DNA from: Macrolepiota albuminosa
Lineage: Eukaryota; Basidiomycota; Agaricomycetes; Agaricales; Agaricaceae
NCBI GenBank assembly: GCA_027475525.1
Contig: JAMWFC010000037.1
Location: 1,245,419 to 1,309,418, forward strand
DNA length: 64,000 nucleotides
Direction of reading: 5' to 3'
The notes under the pieces were generated by a model. The model saw nothing but the letters and a program-made list of their open reading frames with translations. It searched no databases and had not been told where the DNA came from. Below, in pieces: positions 11,164 through 23,700 of the stretch (position 1 is its first letter; each line of letters begins with the position of its first letter). Position numbers and translations under genes: made by a program.

Positions 11164-13154
11164 ATGCATTTCATGTACCCTTTGCTTAAAGGCCTAGCTG
11201 AGTATTCAGATAGGTCTCTTTTTAAGGACTACGTGGGCTCGCCTGAAGCACCCGCCTGGCGAACAATCACCTATGGAGGCTTCCTTCGCGACTTAGAGGC
11301 TGCATCTCTACGCTTCCAGCAGGAGCTTAGAAAGCTTGGATTAGAGCAAAACGAGGTTGTGGGTCTTTGGTAACTAATGTTTTATTCTAAATATACAATT
11401 GCATGGACGGGACTTTTTGGAATTGGACAGGATTACGGGCAAACATTATCAAGACGTAGTCGCTCTATACGCTTTGGCAAGAGCTGGATATATTCCTCAA
11501 GTCTTTAGTCTTGTTATGGCGACTCAAGGTGGAACTATGATCAATGACCTTCTCAAAATTTGCAATGGGAAGGCTTTGGTATACGACGAATACTACCAAG
11601 AACATATCTCAAAGATTGGTTATCCAAGCTTGATGGTCCTTGGTTTATTGCCCTTCGCGACATTACAGGCACAGGAACATTTGGTGGGTCTGCCTGTAGT
11701 TGAAGATGATAACGTTGCTGTAATCTTCCATACAAGTGGGACGACTTCGGGACGTCCAAAGCCGGTCCCGCAATCCCATAAATGGCTTAGGTATCAGTGG
11801 GAAGTCAGCTGGCGTTACGCGTGGCAAGGGGAAGGGCCGGAGCAAAAAGTCTTCTCCAACATTGGTTCCTTTGCTAATGTTGCCTCTGCGACTCGTACGT
11901 CTATAGCTCAAACAGGTCGGACCAGGAAGCTGATCAACTGTTGTAGTGCTCAACAAAGTGATACCATTAGGCGATTGCATCATACGGACATCTAAACCCG
12001 AATTTGACACTGCTGAGCTGCTGGCCATGGTCAAAAACGAGGGGTTGAACAATATGTATTTGTACGCAGCCAGGATGTCCCGTCTTCTTAAGGCTGCAAG
12101 AAAAGACACTGAAGTCCTGAAAGCTCTACGTAGCATGCAACAGGTGTCGTATACTGGTGAGGCACTAAACCCGGATGACATCCATTGGATCACAGAACAA
12201 CGGCTACCAATAGTAGTATGTACTTACAGTCCTTCCTATTACTAGCTTGTTTACATCATTACCCAAGGCAATTTATGCGAGCACAGAGCTATGCGAGTTC
12301 CCTCATCATTTCGTTGAATCTTATGGATGAGTTAATTCTCTTCTCTACTTTCAGCGGTATCCCTGGTTTCTGATCTCAAAAAGCCCGAAACCTTACCGTC
12401 AATGCGCCTTATTGAAGGTAGCACTATTCAGCTCATACCACTTGCCGAAGATAATTCGAAGTATACCGCAAAACTTTATGATATCTTTATTCCGGGACAT
12501 GCATCCAACTGCCCTCACCTGTCCTACCGCAATCGTTCAGATGGTCATGTATCAGGTGATCTCTTTGAAGAGACTGAGCCCGGTTATTTTTCTTTCCGTG
12601 AGTCCATAAATGCATCCCTTTGATATGTTCCCATTTTTCTTTCTATGTAGGCGGCCGCAGTGATGACTGGATGAAGGCAGGAAGAAATACCATGGGCCTC
12701 TGCGATACTAAGTGAGAATTTCAACTTGTGATAAGAGTATCCTTCGTAATCATCTGTTCTGTTAGGTCTATTGAAGATAAAGTGTTGTTGATTTGCCACG
12801 ACCTTGTTACAGACTGTGTTGTCGTTGGGTATTGCAAGCCACTTGTGATTTTTGTTGAACCCACGGTGGCGTATGCCGACAGTGCAGCAAATCCTGCCGG
12901 TCTGAAGGCAGAAATAATTAATCGCCTCGAGGATTATCAAGCAAGTATCTATCCCCACGAACGTTTTGAGGACAGAGTCGTTGTAGTGCTACCGGACAGC
13001 CTTCCTCGGACTACTGACAAAGGAAACATCAGGTATAAGCACCTCATCTAATTCCTTATGATTGCTGCTCAGCGTTCGAACTATACCTAGACGCAACGCT
13101 GTAGAAGAGATCTATGCCGACCTTCTAAAGGAAATATGGTCTGACATGGACTAA
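11164..13154 (+). CDS. Stand-alone adenylation-domain enzyme (AMP-binding, NRPS-like/acyl-CoA synthetase-like)
   Basis: Eight exons join in frame to 532 codons: 11164-11369, 11431-11894, 11947-12215, 12268-12292, 12355-12597, 12651-12711, 12766-13032 and 13091-13154 (TAA). Members of the ANL family activate a carboxylic acid as an acyl-adenylate with ATP. Visible motifs in order: VVGLWITGKHYQDVVALYAL; the P-loop-like A3 motif FHTSGTTSGRPKPVPQSHK (about residue 178); YASTE, the A5 position; GRSDDWMK, the A7 motif; LCDTKSIEDKV, the A8 hinge; and PRTTDKGNIRR near the C-terminus, with the lysine expected for catalysis. The arrangement resembles the A domain of basidiomycete NRPS-like reductases, but the protein stops right after it, with no carrier, reductase or thioesterase domain. 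Introns are 50-62 nt; 12293-12354 works only as GC-AG. A TATA-like atatatactg lies near 11021. The substrate cannot be deduced. Confidence 0.85.
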
Positions 13155-13511
13155 GTAGAATGAACAGTACTCCTGTACAGTTAAATAGCATCAATAAAAA
13201 CTCTGACATATGAGTAACCGACTGTCATTTTAGCACTAAGTCTTGACACAGGATAATCATGCACCAGCTCTACAAAGCCTGTGTTCCTCCTCAACCTGTC
13301 ATCGATGTAGGTTTTGCCTTGATAACGCGAAATTCTTTTGGAAAAATTCATCTCTGGTCCTGTCCTGTTAGATTTGATATTCATGACCGTCCTCATTCTT
13401 TAGTCCTGTTGTTGATGACTTGGGTGACATTTAAAAGTGGAATCGGGTCCAATCCAACGTTTGTACTTCCACAAATTGTGATATGTGACGGGGTGCATGG
13501 ACCACCGCTGC
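13155..13511. other. Intergenic sequence after the adenylation-domain gene
   Basis: Short frames only, none with recognisable domains. It probably contains the 3' UTR of the preceding gene. It is bounded on the right by a palindromic remnant related to the Helitron tail. Confidence 0.4.
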
Positions 13512-13602
13512 TCTTGTCAAAATGAGCTATGATTTGTGCCTTTGGCACAAATTTTGTAGCTTGTTGGGGGCTTTGCCCCCCCCCCCCCCAACTAAGCCTC
13601 TA
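13512..13602 (-). repeat. Remnant of a Helitron-like 3' tail (hairpins)
   Basis: The reverse complement reads gaggcttagttgggggg, then a G/C stem (ggggggcaaagcccccaa), then a long palindrome with arms gagctacaaaatttgtgcc and ggcacaaatcatagctc. This is the same arrangement as at the right end of the Helitron at 33925-34004, so a related element ended or was truncated here. The 14-C run near 13570-13583 belongs to the G/C stem. No clear CTRR end is visible. Confidence 0.6.
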
Positions 13603-13807
13603 TAAGGTAAGAGAATGACAGCAGAAGTTAAAGAATGAATAAAGAGAGAATGAAGGAATGAAGAGTAAAAGCAGGAAGTATATGGGTCAATTGAGCCCAA
13701 TCAACCTGGAGAAGGAAATAGGTAAAATAAAATAAAGAAATATGAAAAAGTTTGAGACACTGGGAAGTAACTGAGGTGCTGCTGCCACAGTGTTGAGTCT
13801 ATTTTGA
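13603..13807 (-). repeat. 3' LTR fragment of a Ty1/copia element
   Basis: On the minus strand the sequence after the pol stop reads GTCTGGGGGAG (purine tract) followed by TGTCAAAATAGACTC, the expected junction of polypurine tract and 3' LTR. The LTR is T-rich and is cut about 200 bp later by the Helitron-tail remnant. Confidence 0.6.
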
Positions 13808-16203
13808 CACTCCCCCAGACTTGAGCTGAGGCTTGAGGTCCAAGAGGCCAATGAGATGGCAGTAGGCAGTGCAACCCAGGGACTTGGTGGGCAGATCAGT
13901 GGGATTTTGAGTGGAGGGAATATGGACGACTTTGATCTCTCTCTGTTTCACATGTTCTTGTATATAATGGTGTCTGATATTGATATGCTTTGTGCAAGCA
14001 TAAACTTTTGTGCACTGGGCAAGCAACAAGGCAGGCAAGTTGTCTACATGGAGAGTGGCCAGGAGTGTTTGTGTCAGATCTCCATCAAAAAGCCAGTTGT
14101 GCATCCACATGGCCTGTTGCACACCTCATGTCAAAGCCATGTATTCAGCTTCTGTAGTGGAGAGGGTGACTGTGGGCTGGCATTTCAAGCTCCAGAAGAC
14201 AGCTCCCCTGGCCATAATGAATATATATCCTCTGGTTGAGTGCCATGTGTCAAGATTGCTGCCATAATCTGAGTCAACATACCCAATGGGTTTGATGGTG
14301 GCCCCCCCATTGGTAGGTGATGTGGTAATCAAGTGTCCTATTCACATACTGCATCACATGGGCCAAAGCCTTCTAGTGAGCAGGTCCAGGATTACTCTGA
14401 AACCATGCAAGGAGACTGACAGCAAATAATAAATTGGGGTAGGTGGCTGCCTGAGCCCACATTAGCAAGCCCAGAGCTTCATGGAAGGGTTTGTCAAGCA
14501 TGAACTTTTGGTCTTCCTCAGCCTGGGGGAATTGAGACTCAGTCAAAACAATGCTGGCAAATAAAGGGGTGTTTCAGGTGTTTGAGGTCTAGAAACTGAA
14601 TTGTTCAAGCATCCATTCCAGGTGTGCTTGTTGGAACAGGTGTATGTCACTGGTGGTTGAGTTGTGGTCAAAATAAGCCTCCAGGATGTATTGTAACTCA
14701 CCCATGTTTTTCACCTTGAATTTAGACCCCAGTTTTTGCTTGGTGGTCTAAGAGCCCCTAAGACTTTGTCATTGTAGTTGTCCATGGTAGTGTGCTCTCC
14801 ATCAACTTGTTTATACTGGATGCAGCTATTGGCACATGAGGCAAGATATCTCAGGTCATTGTATGCTCTGTCAAGGTTATGCTACTAATTGTGGCCACCT
14901 TGCATTAAGCTATAAATAGCTTTTTATAAGTGGAGAGCCTTTTTCTCCCCTCCTGGAATCCTAGAGAAGGTCTTATATAAACAGTATATTCAAGCTTACT
15001 ATTGAGATATGTGGATACAAAGTCAATCTGCCATAAGTGCATCCCCAATGCAGCAGTGACCACCACAGTTATTCTCATGGATTCTAGCTATACAACTGAT
15101 GCATAAGTTTTGTCAAAGTCTTCACCTTGAACTTGCATGTATCCTTTTGCCACCAAGCGAGCCTTCCTCTTGACAATTTCTCCCTTCCCATTGTACTTGT
15201 TAGCATATACCCACATACAATCCACAATTTTCTTCCCACTTGATATGTTCTTTACATTGATAATTTTTCATACCTCCTTTCCCTCCATAACATCCAGCTT
15301 GGTGTCTATTGCTGGTACCCATAAGTTTGGTTTTCTTATGGCTTTCTAATAACTTTGTGGTGCTGCATTTGTATTGTTGGGCTTGGTCAATATGAGGAAT
15401 GCAAATGCTGTGGTCAATGCATACAGTGCTTTGGAGGCATCCTGCATCCAATATCATGTGTGACAGGCACACCATCTGGGTAGAGTGCTGCAGCACCAGA
15501 GAAAGTTTGTTGGAGCCAGAGTTATTGGAATGCAGTGGCTTATCTGAGTCTCTAATGCAGGGAGTGATTTGCTGTCTGGGCACAGGAATAGGGTGTGCTG
15601 CAGGATTTGCAGGTACAGGTACCAGCAATTCTAAATCATTGTCATACAAGATAGAAATGGTGCAATGGCCTGACTCTTTCTCAAAGATCACATTCCAGCT
15701 CATCACAATGAGTTTATTTGTTTTATTATAGAGCCTGTATCCATGGTTCAAATATCCTACCATGACATACTTGACTGATCTTAGGTTGAGTTTTGAGTGA
15801 ATTAATTTCTCGGAGACTTTTTCATAGCCAATGCAACTAAATAGTCATAAGTGTCCAACATCTTGCCAATTTCCAGACCATTTCTCTTCTGAGATAAGGT
15901 CCAGGTGATGAACTGAGGGCAATAAGTTCTGGGTGTAAATGATTGTTGCCATGGCTTCAGCTCAGAGGCTCTTCAGAAGGCCACTTTTAGCCAGTAGGCA
16001 TTGAACACCATTGAATATCATCCAAATAGAGCACTCCACTACTCTATTCTGTGCATGAGTATACAGTACCAATGGTTTGAGTACAATATCCATCTTCCTG
16101 CAATAATTATTCCACAAATGGTTGACACATTTTCTGCCATCGATCTAAATTATTTTCAATTTGTTTCTGGTTTGGCACTTGGCCTCTGTAACATAATCTT
16201 CAA
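13799..16203 (-). pseudogene. Decayed Ty1/copia pol (integrase, reverse transcriptase, RNase H)
   Basis: Reading leftward on the minus strand, pieces appear in copia order. An integrase core contains NHLWNNYCRKM near 16120 and HAQNRVVECS; its C-terminal part has MVGYLNHGYRLYNKTNK near 15750-15700. The reverse-transcriptase region (about 15150-14340) is badly broken. RNase H shows GYVDSDYGSNLDTWHSTRGY and LSTTEAEYMAL (14332-14126), then KHINIRHHYIQEHVKQ and NPTDLPTKSL near its end. Stops and frame changes throughout make it non-functional. It is truncated at the right by the repeat at 16204, so gag and protease are missing here. Confidence 0.8.
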
Positions 16204-17160
16204 GGCCAATGATGATGCTAACTGTGGTTGGGTGCACTGGATGTTATGCAGTACAATCCTGTTTCCAGCACCTGGCATGTGTAGTGTGTGAGGAGTTCTG
16301 ACAGAGTCTTGATGTGCTCAAGTGAATATAATAGGATAATGTATTAGATAATAGCACCTTGGATGCTACCTAGCAAACTGTAAGCACTATAGCTTGGGCA
16401 AAGATATTGTAACAAGAAGGAATAGCATAATAAGATGTGCTAATAGGTGGCACTGCAAACAACAAAAACAATATAAATGAGGCTAGCACTCAACTTAGTA
16501 ACAAAGTTAGATCAAGCTAATGCAATTTGAATGCTGATAGTAACTAGATGCTCAATGGCTTGAAACAATTTATTTTTATTTACATGTGAAGTAGCTATCT
16601 TTTATATTATGTGCTATCATATTTTCAAAATGAGTCCATCTGCAGTGCTATCAATTAGCGCTTCTCCTTATAGTTACAGCTAATGGTGACCTGTCAATAG
16701 CAATCAGCAGCACATGGATAATGGCAACCAATGGTGTTACAGCCTATTGGCCACAGCAACTCTAAAAGTACTTAGAATTGTACAAGTCTGCTCATTTTTT
16801 AATGTAATTCTGATGGCCAGGCTTTCCTGGAGTATGGTCAGAAAATTCTCAACAAATGCTGTGAGTGCTAATGCTGATGCTAAACATCATATTATTTTCT
16901 GATAGGTTGGAATGTTGGGCTTAAGTATATCCTGCTCATTGTCATTGATTCTTTATACTTCTGATTGAGGTGCCTTGACAAATGGCAGCATTTAGTGCTA
17001 ACTCCTTTGAGAATCGATTGGGGTTTGGTCAGAGTCACCTTCCTGTCACCAAAGCCAGAGATGTCCTGTATCTAAGAAGGTTGATTGAGTCTCCAGACTG
17101 ACATTGTCAGCAGGCCTATAGTGTTCCTTGATGTGCTCAGCCTGAGTAGAAGCCTATCAC
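16204..17160 (-). repeat. Interspersed repeat S, copy 1 (probable solo LTR)
   Basis: About 950 bp matching the block at 18831-19885 over its length, in the same orientation. Shared blocks include gcaatttgaatgctga and gtagctatcttttatatta. The reverse complement holds a TATA-like aatataaaag (16599-16608), suggesting a minus-strand LTR promoter. It interrupts the copia integrase. Exact ends and a target duplication were not resolved. Confidence 0.5.
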
Positions 17161-17700
17161 TGCTCCATCCCATCAAAGAACTTCATTGCCAACTCCACTA
17201 TATTGATGAGGTGACCAAAACCATGAGTTGCAATTTGGCCATTCTGCACCCTCATATTAATACTTCAGCACATCATGAAATCCTTTTGCTTAGCCTTCAT
17301 GATGATATTACTGATGCACTTGAGTAGCAAGCAAGTAACCACATTCAGGACAGAGACTTGCTCCCTTTGAGTGATTCTTAGTCACTGGTCTTTAGCATCT
17401 TAGTAAAATAGCTAATTTTCTTTTGGACTTGTCGCTTTTTGATACATATTTTGATATATGCTTATACCAGAATAAATGCCCTCTCCTCATTCTAAAAATG
17501 TCAGTTTGAAAGTAATCAAAAAAAAAAAATAAGAAAAGGAGGAAATGCTCAGTAAATCATCATAGCATAAAAACTCCTTTACTAGCGCAGTCCAATAGCT
17601 ATTACTGTATCAGTCTGGAAAGAATCAGATATTGTCTGTAAATAAATAAGCAAATCCATGCAAGAAGTGTAGTATATAAAGAAATAGAGTGCCAGTGATC
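17161..17700. other. Unassigned AT-rich spacer
   Basis: No coding region or known repeat is seen. It separates repeat S copy 1 from the decayed gypsy copy. A run of ten A's lies around 17519-17528. Confidence 0.4.
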
Positions 17701-20700
17701 ACTTAGATTTATTTAGTAATAGTGTGAATAAATGTTAGATACCAAATGTCAACTTCCTTTCTGTATGCTTAAGATGAGTCAAGCTTGTCCAATTAGCTAG
17801 CATCCCTTTTAGGGCTCAAGTCTTTGAGAAATGTCCTTTCACACTGTCACTAGTTGAAATGCTTCCTGTGTCATATAAATTACTTATGCATCAACTGAAT
17901 CCCATCAGTCTTTGTAATGGCCACTCTATCTGGCTGTATATAGACTCTCCACTGTGATTGAACCCATGATGTAATCAATCCTCCCACTTTCTTAGATTGC
18001 ACTATGTCTTTCTTCTACTACTATTCAGCTGGCAACATATCAGTACTGGCCAATGAAGTTGTTGAGTTAAGCCATTGTTGTTATTTGCTGCATGCTGCAT
18101 GCAAAATCTGGGGGGATATCTCGCTTCTGACTAACTTTGGTATGGAAAGGTCCTGGAGTCAAGCTTATCAGATGTGCTAATTTCTTTTATGAGTCCTTCT
18201 CTTCTAATTACCACTACATAAAGAAAATTGCTACTGAGGATATGGCAGACTGTCTCTAGTTGCTGATGGAGGACAGCCACTTAAAGCCACTTCATGGTTT
18301 GTCATTGCATTACTTCTTTCCTCCTTCTATGATTAACTGCACTATGTTTTTAGTCTCCTCACAGATTTACTGATGCTTATCTCTTTTGTAGCCCTCTTGA
18401 AGATTTGGCTGTTCCAAGCAGGAGTATTATCTGGCTTGGTCCTTGTTGACATGTGTTCTCTCTGTTTCTCATGTTGCTTTATGTGAGGTGACCTTATCAC
18501 CTTCACAGCACTACTAACCTGACAGATTTTAGATTTTTGGTTCTGAGTCATAGATATATGAAATGTATTGTTATTGTCACCCCCCTCATGATTGTTCCAT
18601 GTATATTAGAATTCCTAAGTCTCTTCAATCCTGCAAGTAGCCTGGGTATATTTATGGGAGTTGGCTACCATTTCTTGTCAGTACTTTTTGTTCTCTTTGA
18701 TAACCCTACTTTTTTCTATTGCCTGGAGGTCCTTGATTAGCTTGAGTTGTTCTTTGCTCAGATGCCTCCTAGGGGTATCTTCTACCAGAACAGTAATATT
18801 CTAGTCCTAATTTGATGCTAATGATGCCAACTGTGGTTGGGTGTGCTGGATGTTATGCAATACAGTACTGTCTCCAGTGCCTGGTATGCATAGTTGTGAG
18901 GAGTCCTAACAGAGTTCTGGTATGCTTGAGCAGATGTAATTATTCGATGCACTAGATGATAGTGCTTTTGATGCTACCTAGCAAGTTGTAAGTGCCAAGA
19001 TTTAAGCAAAGATATTGAGAAGAGAAAGAATAGTGCAATGTAATGTACCCATAGGTGGCACCATAAACAACAAAGATGATAAAGACAAAGCTAGCACCCA
19101 ACTTAGTGACAAAGTTAGGATAAGCTAATGCAATTTGAATGCTGAGTGTAACTTAGATGCTTAAAGAGTTACGATTTGTTGTTATATACATGTGTAGTAG
19201 CTATCTTTTATATTATACGCTACTGCATTTCCAAGATAAGTCCATTTGTGGTGCTACTAATCAGCACCTCTTCTTGTGGTCCCAGCTAACAGCAATCTGT
19301 CAATGGCAACTGATAGCACATGGATAACAGCAACCAACAGTGTTATAGCCCATTGGACATGGTGAATCTAAATCGACTTAGAATTGTATGAGTCTGCTCA
19401 CTTTTAATATAAATCCTGATTGGCCAGGCCACTCCAGAGTATGGTCAGAAAATCCTTGACAGACACTGTGAGTGCTAATATCAGTGCTAAACATTATATC
19501 AATTTCTGATAAGTCAAAATGTCAGGCTTGAGTATATCCTGTGCTATTGTCATTGATTCTTTAAACTGCTGATTGAGGTGCCTCATCAAATGGCAGCACC
19601 TAATGCTAACTCATTCCAGAAGTGATCAGAGCTTGGTCAGAGTTACCTCTTCACTGTTGTGCTAGTGCTATAGGTTCTAGGCCTTCTAAATTCTTGAAGT
19701 CAACAAATAGTGTGTGCTGAAGAACTGGTAATGGTTGGATGAGGCTGATAAGTAAAGCTTGCAACAGGACACCAAAGCCAGAGATATCCTGAGTCTCAGA
19801 AGATCACTAGAGTCTCCAGTATGTTGAATGTTGATAATCAATGTTCCTTGATGCACTCAGTCCAAGTAGAAGCCTATTAATGCTACCATTTTTTTCTGGC
19901 TTTGGTCCAAGAATAACTTGTAAAAACTGAACAATCCTGGAATGTGATAAGTTTTTATTAGTGCATTAACCAGGTGAATTTTATGAGTCTTTCAGCCACC
20001 TATTGCTAGTAGTCAAAGATGTCTAGAGCACTTTCTTCCTGAAATCAGCAGCATTGTCAGTTTTTCTTATTATTTCTTTTCCTCTTGGCTTGCTAATTCT
20101 TGTTGTCCTAAGGAACTCACATGGCTTCCCCTTCTGGACCTTATCACTGAGGAAGTCCACAATATAACACTTGAGTGCATCATTCTTTCTTCTACATCTC
20201 TTGCTCCTTGCTCCAAGGCTGCAGTGTTGCTCTCTTCACTTCACATGTTGCCTCCACACCTCTTTTTCACCTTTCCTTTACATTTCTCACTTCTTGTATC
20301 ATTATCAGTTGCTCCACCTGTGCTGCCACCTTCTTCAACCATGCCACACTTTGTATCACAGCCTTAATGCCCAAATAGATGTGTTAAGGGACCTTGCCAA
20401 AGGGTATAGCTTAGTTGTTTTAGTCATTTCTATAGTGTCTCTGTAGTTTCTTTGTTTTTCAAAATATGATATTTATTTTTGAATGCTTCTATACAAATGT
20501 GTTGCAAAGTGCTAACAGCTAGCACCCTACTCTTTTGTCATATGTTATTGCTCATTCTTGCTATCTGAGGTGGTCTCATCATTATCTACTAACTTGGTCT
20601 TCTCAAGCTCTCAAAGCTTGGCAGTGTCAATGTTCAGCACCAACAAAGGTAGAGAAACATGTTTACATGCTAAGTAGAGAATGAGTCAGAATACCTCTAC

Positions 20701-23700
20701 AGGTCTGTGCAAAACTGAGCCATCCAATTTGCAAAGTATGTAGGTACCTCCTCTATTGCAGGAAACTACAATGAGGAGTCTTAGATATTGAGGCTGCATC
20801 TTTTTTATTATGTGTAACTTTGATTTTTGAGTTTTGCATTAGAATTAGCACTCCTGTTGCAAAGTTGTAGTCTCATATTGTAGTGCTATGCTTGCTTTCA
20901 AATTGTAGTGCTGCCTGTCATCATGCTTGAAATACCGTCTTGTATAAGCACTCAAGGTCCTCTATACAGCACTGTTTATAGTGCATTTTGCTATTATTTT
21001 GGTCAAGAAAAGAACTGAATTAGATGAAGGTTGTAAGTAAGTTGCTTCAACAATGTTAGCTAGAAGTAGGGGGTGAGTGCCAGTCACAGTGTAGTAGGAA
21101 GAGCAACCCATCTTCTTTCATATAGTAATGTGTTCAAATCAGAATACTGAGTAGGTTGCTTCACTCTAGCAACTCTTGTCACCATCTACCACCTTAAATA
21201 GTGCCTGTCAAATATCAAAATGCAGGCACTCTACAATGCTGTTGGCATGCTTGTTGTATCCTGAAACTTGAATATATTATATATTGTAATTCTTTGCTAG
21301 ATAAGTGAGCACTTTGACTATAGGTATGCCATTTTCTGTAACAATTTTGTAAAGCACTCTCTATCTCTATCTGCAAATAACATCTTTTAAGAGCCACTTA
21401 GCTATAGCATTGATATCTTCTCATTGTAACATGCAAAATTCTGGCCAATGTATCAAGGAACACTTTTTTTGAATATATACTTGTAGTGCCCAGACTTAGG
21501 CATATGCATAGTGTCAATATATATTTTCCCAGACAATAGTGCTGGTGTTGCTACTGTTGGAGGAACAAGAACTTGATATGTCTGTTGAACTTGGCACAAA
21601 CAACAGATGCAGATATATCATGTGATGTCAGACTAACTTGTGGCTATCAAAAATGCTTTAATAGATTTGTCCTCATCATGTAGAGTTCTCAGTATCCCAA
21701 GTTGTCATGCATGGCATGTAAAATTCTGACACAATTGTCCTGCTTAATCACTAGCTTATGTGCTCCAGCCTTATTTTGTTGCCAAAGTCAGCCTTCAGCT
21801 AAAAAGAAAGTCATTGCATATTAAATAAATGTGGCATATTCTATATTGGTAAAGTCTGGTAGTCACTGCAAATCATGTAGCCACTTCCTAACTTGGTCAA
21901 TTTGCTGATCTTCTGCCTTAGCTTTGGCACGTTGTAGTACTGCTATATATAGTAAGTTTTGGCTATCTTTTTACAAGGATCTGGGTTCCTTGACTATTTT
22001 CAGCTTGTCAAATGGCTAAGCAATGTTATAAATACTGGCTGTATAAAAAGTCAATGGTGTCTGATATTAGTTAAGCTGATATGGAACAATAGAGTGTAGC
22101 TAAGCTGAGACTAGCTGATCTTTACAAAGTAAAGAAACAGGAAGTTGGATAATATGAATGAATCTGTGCAGGCAGTCAATCTAATTGTTGAATATTTTGT
22201 TATTACTATTGTCTGGTGCTTCATTGTCTGGCTGTTGTGGGCATTGTGATAATCTGTCTAGGTCTGTGAAACATGCTTTTTATGTGAACTAACTCAAAGT
22301 GAAACATTAGTATTGCTATAATCTAGCAATTCATATTAGCTGAGGGTTGGATGTCCAGATTTTGTAGCATTCCTTTGATGTAGCATGCATTGACTTTAAC
22401 AATCAGATTTTGAATCCTTATAAGATATATTTATAGCACCTGAAACAATTGAAACAAGCCATATAACTCTAGCCTGAGCTGACTGTAGCACAATTCTCTG
22501 TTGTTAAGAATAATTGATCTAAAGTGATTGTAGCATCTAACTTCTTGATTTGCACTGTTCCACTGATATAAAAAGAAGCCAACTGCTATGTATGATGTAT
22601 TGACAGCAAGTATAACAGAATTGAAGGTAGTATAGTCAATAGATACCAGTGGTTTTGCTTCCTGTAGCACTTTCACTAGATCTTTTTGGGCATTAATTTG
22701 CTCAGGTCCAAACTTGAAGGGTATTTCTGAATGGATTAAGCAATTGAGAGCATGTGCTCTATGTGTAAAATGATAAATAAACATGCATAAGATACCTACT
22801 ATGCCTAGAAATGCACAAACTTCTGAGAGGTTATGACAGACACCCCATTTTTCAAGGAGTGCTAATCAGCTCTTCTTAAAGATCCTGCCTTCTGATGTAT
22901 AGACATGTCTTAAAAATTTTACATTGTGGCATGCAAAAAACCAGCTTGTATCCTGAAAACGTCCTGCCACAATACTTCATGCACTAGAGTACTTGGTTGA
23001 CCAAATAAAAGAAGTTCCATAGTGCTATATAGATATTAGAATTCTCCAGGTGTACCTTGGGCTTGTTATTTACTAAGCGCCATTCTTTTGGGCCTTTAAC
23101 ACCTATATTGTCAATGAAGCTAAGCACATAGTATGGTATTTTGAGTTGGAGAATAAACATAATATTATCATAAAATATTAGTACCAAATTTGTCTATTCT
23201 ATGAGGAGGATAACTAGCCATAGCGCTTCAAATAGCATTTGAAACATTGTAAAATCTCAAGAGAAAGGGTGAATTAAGTGCTTATCATAGCCAACATACA
23301 AATCCAGGGTAGCACTACATATGTGTTTTGCAAATGACTTAGCAACATAATTGGAAAAGAGCAGTACCCTTAAATGATAGATCGTGACTTTGTTTAGTGG
23401 CTCTAGACTATGGACTATATATAGCTTCTTATTTTTCTTTAGCATATAAAACCATCTCAATTAGTAGGCTAAATTGAAAGGTTTGTATATGCTAGCTGCT
23501 ATTTTGGAGCAAATAATCTGATATACTTTGGCTTTTATTTCTGACAGTATAGGTCAACTATGTTTAGTCTATGGTATATGCAGTATAGTTAGTATAATAA
23601 CTGGTAGAAAAAAGTCAGTTCTTAATTTACCACATTCAGAGTCCTTCCATGCAAATGCCTTGTTTTGTTTCTGCATGATGTTAACTAACATTGATAGGAC

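Noticed and set aside
13567..13583. Poly-C tract as a special regulatory signal
   Set aside because: It is one arm of the G/C stem in the Helitron-like tail and is probably lengthened by slippage or sequencing.
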